Assembly: GCA_028023455.1 (NCBI GenBank)
Contig: JAQFVV010000187.1
Location: 1 to 64,000, forward strand
Source: Epiperipatus broadwayi
Lineage: Eukaryota; Onychophora; Udeonychophora; Euonychophora; Peripatidae
DNA: 64,000 nucleotides
Direction: 5' to 3'
Both the position numbers and the translations under genes were made by a program. This document shows, piece after piece, positions 13,170 to 23,994 of the stretch (within the stretch, counting starts at the first letter, position 1; the number at the start of each line of letters is the position of its first letter). Under the pieces are notes generated by a model, which saw nothing but the letters and a program-made list of their open reading frames with translations, was not told where the DNA came from and did not search any database.

Positions 13170-13690
13170 TAAAACTAATCACTCACATTATACCTTCAAT
13201 CACATTGATGTGAAGCACTATGGTTTTTACTTTATCAAAGTCTGGAATCTCTCAGCCACAAATGGATTAGCCACTTTGCCTTCCTTTTCCATTCCCCACC
13301 ATAAGTTTTACCCATATTCTTCTCTATCCTGCTCCATCCCATTTCTACATCATCATCTTTGTCCACTCTATGGTCTTCATATCCTAGATCCCCATTATCT
13401 TTTTCCAAACCCAGCATAAAAGCCAAGAACCCACTTTCTGTATAATCACTTTGTTTATATTTATTTTTCCACAATTTCATTATTTATACCCTTTCTGCTT
13501 GTAACCATTTACATTCAATTACTAGATGGCTAATATTTTCCATGCCTTCCTTACATAACTTGTAAACTAAGTCACTCATATTTCTCCATTTATGTGTATA
13601 TTCCTTGTTGCTGATGATTTGAGTCTTAAACAGTAAACTACTTTCCTTGCTATTATCATAAACTAATTGACATCCAATATTCTCTTTACT
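13170..13690 (-). pseudogene. LINE copy A, C-terminal Cys-His domain and 3' end
   Basis: On the minus strand the sequence reads the end of a LINE ORF2: a zinc-binding-type segment YKLCKEGMENISHLVIECK followed after one stop by MKLWKNKYKQSDYTESGF and KTYGGEWKRKAKWLI, ending RDSRL. The C-x2-C...H...C spacing is typical of the domain after reverse transcriptase in several LINE clades. The same tail occurs at 20495-20900 (copy B). The 5' side stops at a (TA)n tract at 13690, where the dispersed element (copy 2) is inserted; the LINE resumes at 19073. Confidence 0.8.
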
Positions 13691-13710
13691 TATATATATA
13701 TATATATTAT

Positions 13711-13790
13711 ACCTAACTAAAGTTTCCCTTAGTTCTAAAAGGAGCCAAAGGTTATCTTAGCTTAACCTTTTGGTTTGAAATTGTCTGATT
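13711..13790 (+). other. paired subterminal hairpins of the dispersed element
   Basis: Immediately inside the ACCTAAC end, AACTAA...TTAGTT can pair (13715-13735), and CCAAAGGTTA...TAACCTTTTGG can form a ten-pair stem with one bulge around the loop TCTTAGCT (13745-13776). Both are kept in copy 1 (9611-9675 complement); copy 3 keeps the first but has a shorter second stem (60845-60905). In copies 1 and 3 the first stem is AACTGAAGT with ACTTAGTT. Conserved hairpins at one end are a feature of Helitron-like elements, but the usual terminal bases and a Rep/helicase gene are not seen. Confidence 0.55.
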
Positions 13791-14847
13791 TTTTAAAAAA
13801 ATAATAATGATAAAAATGAAAATTAAATTAGTTAATGACTAAACTAGGATAATCTTGAATTGATTGTAATCATTATTGTATTATGGAATTATATATATGA
13901 GTTAGGTTGGTAAGAAATGCTAAATAATAATTTTAATTCTAAAAAAAAATAAAGATATCAGAAATAGTTGTCAATTTGAAGTAATATTAAATGTATTCTA
14001 AAATAACTATCATATAATCTATTCTAATGTTTAAAGAATAATAATAAGATATTATTATTAAGTTAGAATAAGTAAGTAATAAAAAAAAATGATATATAAG
14101 TTTTTATTAAAAAATAAGAATATTTGTTATTAATTTTGTAGTTTAACATTCAGTTATAAAAATTATTTCGATTAAATATTCATCAACATTCTATTGTCGT
14201 AGTTTTAAAAATAACTTTTAAACAATTAACTTGTATTCCTATATGAGAATGTGCATGCATTGACATGGAAACATAAAAAAAAAAGTAATTTAATTCCAAT
14301 ATTGTTTAAAATAAATAAATAAAACAAATGTGTGGATAAAATTATTTCAATGAAATATTTATGGGTTTAATAAAGAGTATAACTTTAAATTTTATATTTA
14401 TTACTATGGGTTGGATAAAATATCATTTTAAAAAAAAATTATTGCACAATATTTGTTAATAATAAAATTTTGATTTCTAGCTGAAGGTCACGTGGTATAA
14501 GAAAATTATATTGATTATGTCATTAGATCAATACTACAGCTAGTTTTTTGGAATATTTAAATTTGTTTTTATTGGTTTTTAAATAAACTGTAGGGGGGTG
14601 AAAAATTGTGAGATAAATGGAGATCTAAGGGGTCATTCAGTTGCTGATCTGTTTTTAATTCTACCTGTGGCTGAATCTTAAAAGTTCTTTAACAAAAAGT
14701 AAATTTTTAAAACTTTATATTTTTTTTTAAAAAAATAAAAGTATGTTTAAGATAATTATTTAAAAATCGTCTTGCAATGAAGAAGGGCTAAAAGAGAGGT
14801 AATTCCGTTTTCTGACAAGTTTTTCATTACAATTGAGACATTAAAAT

Positions 14848-15032
14848 TTACTGTAAAATGTTTTAAAAAAATACAGCGTCTCATATTTCCTTTAATTTTG
14901 TATCTATTCATTTTTCTTTATTTAGAAGTAAAACTTAAATTATTAAGTATCATTATGGCTAAAGACTTTATTGCACTAAAATATAGTATATCTCCTATCA
15001 AATTAAAAATACACATGAAGAAGAAATTTTAA
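14848..15032 (+). pseudogene. short ORF of the dispersed element, copy 2 (interrupted)
   Basis: Colinear with the open frame at 8242-8484. The sequence from about 14919 reads LYLEVKLKLLSIIMAKDF, ALKYSIS, PIKLKIHMKKKF and a stop, but the 5' part is broken by a TAA and a frame change after the start. Against copy 1 most differences are single substitutions. Confidence 0.3.
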
Positions 15033-18000
15033 AAAAAAAAAAGACATTCAAACATTTTAAAATATTAAAATGGAAATGCATCAGCATCTTTATAAATTAA
15101 AATTGACGTTAAATTTAATACTGCCTTATTAATACATGTAAATATGCTCTTAACAAAATAATATTTCAGAGGAAAATATGTATTTTAAAATACTAATTCT
15201 CATTTATGCTAGTAGTATGAAAAGAATTTGTTTGAGAGCAAAACTTTAAAAGAATTTAAAAATATTATTAATGAACTTGTCTCTATCAAATGCATAATGT
15301 TTGGTTATAATTGCCAGTACTTATAAGTAACTTTATGACCGTTGATCTTAGCACATAAACCAAGGAGCGTCCTTAATTATAAAAAAAAATCTACTCTTAT
15401 GTTTAATAAATAAAAGGAAATTTGTTTAAAAAAAAAAATACATTTTTAAATATTAAGTAACGTGTTAAAAAAAGAGCTCTATTTTTAAAAAAATGCATTT
15501 ATCTAAAGAAGAACAGTGAAAGTTAACTAAAAATATATATTGTAATTATTCCGCGTTTGAACCTAGGATTATAAATATAAAAACATGTACTCAGCTGAAG
15601 AATTTTTTTTTTTTCAATGCCGGCTTATTATGCTTATGCTTATTATACTTATGCTTATGCTTATTATACTTATGCTACTCAGCTGAATAATTTATTTTCC
15701 AGTGAAAACTTATGTTTATGCTTACGATGTTTTATTATTTTAATATTTAAAATTATCCTTAAAGATAAAAGAAAGTGAACGTGTTTATATAAAGAACTAC
15801 TGAACATTTTCGTTTGGAAATGATTGCCATGTATATAAATGTATTAGTTGAAGCTTCGAATTCAAATAGATATCTTAACCTGGATAAATTGTCTACACAT
15901 TATGAAATGGAAAAATCATCACGGAGCCGAAATATGAACTTGAATTAATGTATTATTATTTTTTTTAAGGTCTGCTTTATTGTTTTAAAAAAGAATGAAA
16001 CCATAAAAATATTTATACTATTAATTTTTATGTAACACTTTTTGCATAAATATACAGGTAAACTAGGGTTATAAGTTTAAAGCGAAATAGGTTTATTTGA
16101 ATGAGCAACTGTTTCTTGCCATTCTTAAGTAGATTTAGTTTATTTATCAAGCATTACACTAGTTAGTTTCTATTTAATAATTTTATTATAGAGATTTAAA
16201 TATCACAGTCTTATTTTCATATACATGGGATGTTTTACTCAATTTTATTTTAAATTTACTAGAGAAGTTTATCAGAGAGTATCCATTCATTTGTTTTATG
16301 AATGTTATATTAATAATAATTACAAATATTTTATATTCATTGAGAAGTAAATATTCTTGCATTTAATTTACAATTTTAAAAGTCCACTAGTCACTATATT
16401 TTAGCATTTAATATTTTGTTATGTGTGCATTGTGCCTTGCCTAGAATTTTATATGCATTTAAGTTTAAAGTATTTTCTACAGTAGTCAGTTGACACATAG
16501 TTTGCTTTGTTGGTTCGAACATTGGATATACGTTTTGTATTTTATAAATTTCTTGGAAATAACTTAGTAGTTTAAGTGAAGTATATATCTTGCTATTAGT
16601 TAGAATTTGTTAACCTCAAGAGTTAGGCTTAGTTTATAATTTTGAATATGCCTTATGGAGTCGAGGAAATCCTCCATCCTTATTGTATTGTATTTCCATG
16701 ATTTGATAGTGCTTGTTCCCAAAAGAGGGTATTGTATTGTATTTTTCAGTGATGACGATCACATTTATAAGCATTGGAAATCCCATGAGAGGATTGTGCC
16801 TTTCTGGTGGGTGTTCCTGTTCCCAGATGTACTGAAGATAAATTCCAGACATCGTCATTTTTGCCTCGAAGTTAGGTATTTTTGGAAGCCACCATATTCT
16901 TTTCCAGCTCTGAGGAGCCTAGTATCTTTATATTTTTTGCCTATCATTCATGATGACTTAATGCTAATTCCACCACAGTAGGTGATGTTGCATTTGTTTT
17001 AGATTTGTGATAACAAGATATGCTTGTTTGAAGAAATGTATTTCTTCAGGTAGTTCTAGCTAATTTAAGGCTCATAGGTATATCAATGTTTGAATTGTGT
17101 TGCTATGATAGTTTTATCACACATAAGCTAACCAACAATAAGTTATATTTATTTTAAAGTATATTAAATATGCATATGGTATAAGTGGCAATTCACACAT
17201 AATAATTTAATATTTTCATCCAGAATTTCGCCGCTGGATTTGTAAGTCTGTTACATCATTATCTTTAAAACATTGAGGGAATAATTTTATGTGGACTAAA
17301 GTTATTTTAAAAAAAGTATAACTGATCTCTGATGAATGATATATCTAGCTGTGATATTAGTTATAGCCGTGAAACTAGTGATATTTTTAAAAAGTATTGT
17401 TGAATATGCTTACTCCAACTTAGCGTTTGTTAAGTTGAGGAGTATAAAATCAAGCTTAGGGTTTTCAATATAAACATAGTTCTGTGTGTTATTCTGATTA
17501 GTAGATGACACAATAATGTTATTAATTAGTCCAAATAATTATAAAATCTTAGTGCGGTATTGGCACTGTTTGTATTCCACTATATTTATAAACATTTCTT
17601 CTCATTATTAATAAATCAAATTATTATTATTTCAAAAGTTTTGTTTGTTTGTTTTACTTTTATATGAAAATATATTATTGTCTTGGGTTCCAAGTTCACA
17701 AAGTCTTAAAATTTTAAAGTTAATGAATCTTCAATTCAGACACTCACAAGTATATTCTAAGTTAATTAAATATAGTTGATATTGTCTTGAAAATTAAAAA
17801 GCTATGTTAAAGTAAATGATTCTCATATTGAATCATAAATACAGATAATTGCATTATAGCAGATACATACTTAAATACTTAGTTAAAAGTTTATTTCTTT
17901 TAATTATCAGTATATCTTTTCAGACTAAAGATTATGCAATATCAGATTAATAATATTAGTACTTCAGAAGAATATTTTAATTAATATTGTTTTAAAAAGC

Positions 18001-19072
18001 TGCACATTATCTTCTCTTATATTTATTGCACATCATTGATCATCATCTTAAATATTATATATTTAAAGAATTCTAATCCATTTGCATCTGAGGTCTTTAG
18101 TGGTTGTCTGTGAATATGGAAAGGCATTAAAAGTACCCTTGCTCTTTTCTTTGCTCAAGTAATATCTTAGATAATAGGCCATTATTAGTTTAAATTTAAA
18201 TTGATTCATTAAATTTTGTGAATTAATATTTGTTTTGTTTATTATTTTAAGATTGAACATATTATAATTATTTTATGGTCAGCTAAGATGTCATTTATTT
18301 ATTAATCACAGTAATTCTTTGTTAGGCAACTTAACTTAAACTTTAATTTTACACAAGAGTGTTAGTTTTAAAATCCCTGAGGTTATTTACTCTTGTTATT
18401 TTGGTAAATATAATTCTATAAGATAATCTTTTAAAGCAAAGCATCATAGGTCTTATTCAGAGAGTGTATAATCTACTGGTATGATTAATATGGTAAGCAT
18501 TGATTAATGATTTTAGATAATCTTTTGTATGGTTTATTAAAATATCAATATGTTGTGGTAGTTATAGTTTATCAGTATTGGATTTGACCTTTATTTGATT
18601 ATACATTTCTGGATCATCATCTCATTTCTTTAAATTTATTGTAACCCCACTGAGCCGAGTCATTTAGAGTCTCTAATTTATAGTTCATTTCATATCTTTC
18701 CCATCATCTCATTTCTTTTCTCTCTCTATTATATATACCATTTCTATTATTTTTCCCATTTCTTTTCCCTCTCAATTCTTTTCTTTTCCATCATTTATTC
18801 TTACCATTATTTTTACCTCCATTATCATTATCTCTCTTTTATTTTATTTTCTTATCTCTCTCTCTCTATTTTATTAGGTTACAATTGGCCTCTCTCATTT
18901 CATTTTCATCATTTATCTTTATCATTATCTCTTCTTTATTCTATTTTCTTCTTATCTCTCTTTCTCTCATTTTCATCATTTATCTTTATCATTATCTCTT
19001 CTTTATTCTATTTTCTTCTTATCTCTCTTTCTCACACCATCTCCATTTTATAAAGGTTACAATATATATATA

Positions 19073-20490
19073 TTTCATTTTGCTCTCCATACTAGTCTTC
19101 CTCCATCTCTCCAACTCCCTATTTATTATTAATGCATCTATTCTTCTATCCTATTCTTTGCCACTATAACAGTCAACAATTCTCCTAACACAATCAACCC
19201 ACTTTTTGTATAAATATACTGACATAAAATCTTTATCCAAATCTTCTGCATACCATATTATGTTTCTCACCTATTTAGTTGCCTATCCTTTACTTGTAAT
19301 CCAATTAAATACTATTTTGGCTATTCTCTTACTATCCATAAATTGCAATCTACTGAACATTTTCATTTTGATTTTTGTATCTCTCATACATAAACTTGAC
19401 TATCCCATTTCTCCTTGAATTGCAGCCTTTGCCATCCACACATCTGCATCTAATGCATGCCTTCCTGCTTCTCTTTACTGACACATAATGCATCATTACC
19501 ACATGTTATCACTGTACTACTCCCTTCCATACAATTCTTGCTACATTATATTTATTATATAAAAATACTGTTAAATTTCCTTATCAGTCCCTTTCTTTTC
19601 TTTGCTTCATTTATCAATTTTTTCTCCCATTCACCCAAGCAATTTCTCTGATTACTTAAGACAATTCCCAAATAGTTATACCTATTCATCACATTTAACT
19701 TTATATTCCCCAATAAAAATTATTTCTCTTCTTTTTCCCCAGCATTTATCATCTTTACTTTTTTATTTTTCTTCACTAAATTTAATCCCCATCTCTTTGC
19801 CCACCTTCGTGCACATCTTCAGCAGAACCTCCATATCTTCCCTACTTCATGTGAAAAAGAAGATATCATCAGCTAATAAAAGACCTGATGATATAAACAT
19901 TCCCTTGCCATCTATTAATGGCATTTCTATCCTTCTTCCTAGTCTTCTATTGATCTCTCTATTTTCTCTTATATATAATAAAAACTAAATACGTAACATA
20001 AGGCATCTTTATTTTAGTCCCACCTCATTTTTATCTCTAACTGATTCTATATTTCCTAATTGACATGTATAGTAATTATTTTCATGCAATCTCTTAATAA
20101 GATTCACTAAAGCTCCATTCATTCCCAAATTTATTAAACTTATTCATAATCTATTTTCTTTCTCTATATCTATAAAGACTATATATAATGGCCTACCTGT
20201 ATTCCTAATTATGTCTATAATTTATGTAACTACAAATAAACTATCTATTCTAAAACCTTCTTGTATTACTCCCACTATTATTTTCTTCCATTCATTTTGA
20301 CACCCTTCCAGCCACCATATATGAAAAAAAAATTATATAAAGTTACAGCCATTGTTCTATAATTATTTACTTTTCTATGATCTTTACTCTTTCCTTTAAA
20401 TAATAGCCTTAGTCTTATATTATTCCAGTTATCTGGAAATTCTATTTTCTGTGTCATCTTATTAAAACATTGCAATGCATCGCTCATTTT
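19073..20490 (-). pseudogene. LINE copy A, reverse-transcriptase part
   Basis: Continuation of the LINE interrupted at 13690. In minus-strand order the 20487-20278 frame reads RT block 0/1 sequence (ALQCFNKMTQKIEFPDNWNN, then RLLFKGKSKDHRKVNNYR). Further down, frames separated by stops and frameshifts match the RT of copy B: the KAYDRV-type region near 20160-20200, a PLINGKGMFISSGLL-type stretch near 19880-19920, and the post-RT region to 19090. The copy is 5'-truncated at about 20490, directly against the 3' end of copy B. It is degenerate throughout; the apparent plus-strand frames rich in Ser, Leu and Tyr are shadows of it. Confidence 0.75.
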
Positions 20491-20494
20491 TCAG

Positions 20495-21041
20495 AGTCAA
20501 GAATCTCTCAGTCACTATGCCCAAGGAAACTTGTTAGCCACTTTACCTTCCCTTTCCATTATCCACACAGTTTTTCCCATATACTTCACTATCCTGCTTC
20601 ATTTCATTTCCACAACATAATCATTGTCAACTACACGGCCTTTATATCTAAATCCCCTTATCTTTTCCCAAATTCAGAATAAAAACCAAGAATCTACTTT
20701 CTGTGTAATCACTTTGTTTGTATTTATTATTGCACAACTTCACTATTTGTACCCTTTCTGCTTGCAAGAATTTACATTCAATTAAAAGATACCTAATATT
20801 TTCTATGCCTTCCTTACACAACTTGCAGACTAAGTCACTCACATTTTTCCATTTATATGTATATTCCCTTATTACTAAAGATCAAACAGTAAACTACTTT
20901 TCTTGCTATTATCATGAATTAACTTCCACCCATTATTCTGTTCACTTCTATATATATTTAAACTTTTTTTACTCTACATACTACTTCTCCATCTCTCAAA
21001 CTCCCTATTCTTTATTTATGCATCTATTTTTCTATTCCATT
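20495..21041 (-). pseudogene. LINE copy B, 3' end
   Basis: Minus-strand frame 20842-20648 reads MSDLVCKLCKEGIENIRYLL, IECKFLQAERVQIVKL, KYKQSDYTESRFLVF, the same Cys-His tail as 13170-13690. The 3' end falls at about 20495. At 21041 the LINE is interrupted by the LTR element and resumes at 24727; the joined sequence around CCATT matches copy A at 19145-19165. Near 20946-20990 this copy carries the unoccupied (TA)n site at which copy A holds the 5.4-kb element. Confidence 0.8.
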
Positions 21042-21802
21042 TATTGTGTTTGGCTAAATTGCAGGGTTCAGATCCAAAGCAACAGTAATATTAAAAAATA
21101 TGAACACTTACAATTTAATATGTATAATTTATTAGAACAAATACACATATATATTATACAATCAATAAATACAGTTTGATGTATACTTAGTCAATAATAA
21201 TCTGGTTATGCTAAATGTGGACTCACTTTTAGCTATATATAGTAACTTGCCTTGTGAGTTCTAGTCTTAACTATTCCAGCTGTGCTGTACAGCTTGCCTA
21301 GAGTTTGTTAAATGACTCTTCTGGCTGTACTAGACAGCTTGCTTTGAGTCTGCCATAGTTATAGCAGCTTCCAGTCCTATCGTGGACTTGTCTCACTGTA
21401 TATACATATCAGCAGTGAATATAGTAAAACACCTTTGCTATTGGAAATGGTTTCAATGGAGAGCATGTTAAGTCATTCCGATAGACAAACATTCTCTCTC
21501 TTAAAAGCGTGTACTATCGTTTAAGTTAGACAAATGTTCTCTCGCTTGTCTCCAAAAAGGCTGACTATTTATTGCCAGATCCCTTCCCTTATTGGCAGCA
21601 ATCGAATTCAGAGCACCTAACTAATGGTAGGATTTTATACACATGTCTACACATAGGCCATACTTATGTTTCACCCTTTGCCATGACTATACATTGGTTA
21701 TCCACATGTTTACACATGGGTTAATGGCAATGCATGCTCAATCCAATCAGATAAGAAAGGAATCTGGACCAGTCCACTTCTGAAGCAAGGTCAGATATGA
21801 TA
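21042..21802 (-). repeat. 3' LTR of the Ty3/gypsy-type element
   Basis: 761 bases, aligned with 23995-24721 and with the two solo LTRs. The outer end begins TATTGTGTTTGG where the solo LTR has TGTTGTGTTTGG, and the inner end is TATGATA instead of TATGACA, so both TG/CA termini have decayed. Confidence 0.88.
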
Positions 21803-21813
21803 TCCTTCCCCCT
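21803..21813 (-). other. polypurine tract
   Basis: Minus strand AGGGGGAAGGA directly 5' of the 3' LTR, the normal position and composition of a plus-strand-priming polypurine tract. Confidence 0.75.
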
Positions 21814-22029
21814 GGCTAAATTTATCTCTGGAGAACATAGTTATCAAGATGAGCATCATGTTGTACATTTCGTTGGTTTCTCAGGTTTATTGCTGTTCTT
21901 GTATTGTTTATCTCCTTTGTTCAATGGCCTTGTCCCTGGATGCTTGCCTGAGTTGTTATCTTCAGTTTAGTGGTCATCATTTCCGCTTGATGTTTTCTTG
22001 TTTTTGCATGATCCAGTCTCAGTTGGTTT

Positions 22030-22200
22030 AGATGGTAATGATGTTGATACCCATATGTTGTTCAAACTACTACAGTATAAAATCCTTTCAAAACCACTGT
22101 TGGTATCCATTTTGCGGATCCATAGTACATTCTGCAAAGCATGTGAGTGGCTATTTGTACTTTTACCTTGTTGAGGACTTCTGAATAATCAGATTGGAAT
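22030..22200 (-). pseudogene. integrase C-terminal domain remnant
   Basis: Minus-strand reading gives MYYGSAKWIPTVVLKGFYTV followed, past a stop, by HLNQLR. This is the pattern YG..KWIPGVV....SY.V.......HVDQLR at the end of Ty3/gypsy integrases of the K02A2.6-like group. It follows the protease remnant with no polymerase or integrase core between, locating the internal deletion to about 22200-22420. Confidence 0.6.
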
Positions 22201-22439
22201 TTAGTTAGTGTTGTGACCTGGTTCATATTTGTCACTGCAAAGCCTAAGTGACTGAACAGTGACTGAACCTGTCAAGGCCTAATAAATTACTATGATTACC
22301 TAACGCCACTACCAGTGGTAAATGTATAGTATTGTTAGGCATTCTAATTTAACTGTTGTTTGGCCCAACAGTTTTATTTTATTGCCCTGATAGTCTGAGA
22401 TTTACTTGCTGTTATGATGCAGCTTATATTCATTATTCT

Positions 22440-23060
22440 TATTAAAGTATACTGCATGCCCTGTGTCCAGTTCCAGTGTAACTGACATATCATTAATTAT
22501 AATACTGTGTATAAATCCAGATTGATCATTTTTTAATATGATTTATACAGGCAACTTGTTTGTTTTTCTCATTATTGCCTTTGCTGTTTTTTGGAATGGT
22601 TTTTTTTTCATTCTCATATCAGCTGTCTGCCTTTTTAATTTCAGACATGCAGCCTTTATATGTCTAACTCACTTTCAAAACATACATGTTGTAGAGTGGT
22701 GTGGGTATTCTGTAAGTGTGTGTATTTGTTCATTGCATCTATAGCAATGCTTTATACCAACTGATGCTGAGTTATCTGGGTTGACTGTCTGAATGACCCA
22801 GTATTTAGCTTGATATTTTGCACATCATACTTATGAATTTTTTAATTGGTTTGCCTGATTAGCTATTGATTCTGCTAGTATTGTTTGGGCCACAACTGTT
22901 TCAAAATCTAAATCCGGCACCATTAGTAGTTTGAGTCTTAAGTTGTGATCATTTATGCTGCAAATAAAACAATCACAAAGCATTTCATTCAGGAAGTCTT
23001 TGAACTCACACTTTAATGCCAATGTCCAGATTCATGTTGCAAACTCTCTAGCTTTTCCCA
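22440..23060 (-). pseudogene. Gag (capsid end, zinc knuckles) and protease remnant
   Basis: The minus strand reads the end of a Retrotrans_gag domain (EFKDFLNEMLCDCFICSIND, then HNLRLKLLMVPDLDFETVVA and ILAESIANQANQLKNS, 23022-22831). It is followed by two degraded CCHC knuckles, HCYRCNEQIHT (about 22745) and CMF.K.VRHIKAACLKLKRQ (about 22680-22640), and then SVTLELDTGHAVYF (about 22485-22445), the LELDTGA active-site loop of a retroviral-type aspartic protease with Ala replaced by His. Stops interrupt the frame. This order is that of a Ty3/gypsy gag-pro region. Confidence 0.75.
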
Positions 23061-23589
23061 CTGCTCTTGAATGCTGAAATTGAAATAACATCTGCATATT
23101 GTCAAAGGTTCTTTTGGGGGAAAATAATCAATGAGAGTCACTAATGTTTTATCAAAATTTAGGTCAGCCGTCATTTCTGAAGTAGATTATGATCTCAGGA
23201 TCTCGTAAGCCCGAGGTCTGATTATTGTCAATACTGTGGCTAGTTTTACCTCAAATTTCTTAATCTGATTAGCTTATAAGAAAATATAAATTACTCTTTA
23301 TAGCTTGACCAATCCTCAGGATGGGCTGAATCAAAAGCTTCTATGGAGCCAAGAGAATTTAGCCATGCTTTAATTTTCCTTTGCTTCATTCTAAGAGAAA
23401 CAAAGTACCAATTTTTATTTTTTATTTTTGTGAGTTATCACTCATAATTTTAAATTTTGACAGCTACTGTTTGTAATTATCTCAATGAAGCTAACAATCT
23501 ACTAGGGAAATCTTCTGTTACTTTATTAAGAGTTACACATTCATGATTGGTTAATGATTTCAATTGACACACCTATTAAGTTTGTGGTT

Positions 23590-23990
23590 AATTTTTCTTT
23601 TGAATCTGCCAAATCTGGTTTTTTATTTAGGCAGATCTAAGTAATAGAATTTTATCACCATTTTGTAAGTGCAATGAGTATATTTTCTTTTCGGGCAGAT
23701 CTAAGTGATAGAATTTTATTACTGTTTTGTACACTGTTTTTGTAAGCATGATGAGTCTATTTTCTTTGCACTTATGTATTTTTGCCAAACTGCCAAATCT
23801 GATTATTTTCAGGCAGAATAGTGATTTTAATACGAGAAATGTCTAACTGCATACTCATGTATTTATTGTATTTTTCCAGTTAGCAAGAAATAATTTTTTT
23901 TTCTGACTGTGCCAAATCTGTTGTTTGGCGTATATTTTATATTATTTTTGCAGCCATGGGGAAAATTTTTCTATTTTGTCTGACTGCGCC
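23590..23990 (-). repeat. degenerate repeats in the element's leader
   Basis: The plus strand repeats GGCAGATCTAAGTGATAGAATTTTAT-like units (23630-23660 and 23694-23722) and several CTGACTGCGCCAGA / CTGACTGTGCCAAATCTG variants (near 23785, 23905 and 23981). The latter are copies of the primer-binding-site sequence and its flank, as if the leader had been duplicated repeatedly. Confidence 0.55.
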
Positions 23991-23991
23991 A
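23974..23991 (-). other. primer-binding site of the Ty3/gypsy-type element
   Basis: Minus strand TGGCGCAGTCAGACAAAA, starting three bases after the CA end of the 5' LTR. The TGG start and position fit a tRNA primer site; I cannot name the tRNA with confidence. Confidence 0.55.
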
Positions 23992-23994
23992 GAC

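Larger units (their letters stand above)
13709..19062 (+). mobile_element. (TA)n-targeted dispersed element, copy 2
   Basis: Starts (TA)n-TTATACCTAACT and ends GGTTACAA-(TA)n. It is the inverted counterpart of 3981-9675 and colinear with 60839-64000. Both outer flanks are halves of one LINE: at 13690 the LINE is cut at a (TA)n run and at 19073 it continues. LINE copy B has the uninterrupted sequence at about 20946-20990, where only about four TA units are present, so this is a genuine insertion into a short TA repeat that left TA repeats on both sides. No transposase is recognisable. The longest frame inside (16655-16981) corresponds to frameshifted sequence in the other copies and is not treated as a gene. 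Confidence 0.88.

Noticed and set aside
16655-16981. 108-codon plus-strand frame in the dispersed element
   Set aside because: Copies 1 and 3 carry one- and two-base indels here, and the opposite strand is equally open; no coding constraint visible.
3981-19062. One giant palindromic element with 5-kb terminal inverted repeats and a 4-kb core (Polinton-like)
   Set aside because: The third copy at 60839 is alone, each copy has its own (TA)n flanks, and the 4-kb core is LINE plus MITE sequence without polymerase, capsid or integrase genes.
18885-21179. Many Ser/Leu/Phe-rich plus-strand frames
   Set aside because: They are reverse-strand shadows of the LINE copies and the pyrimidine-rich terminal array.
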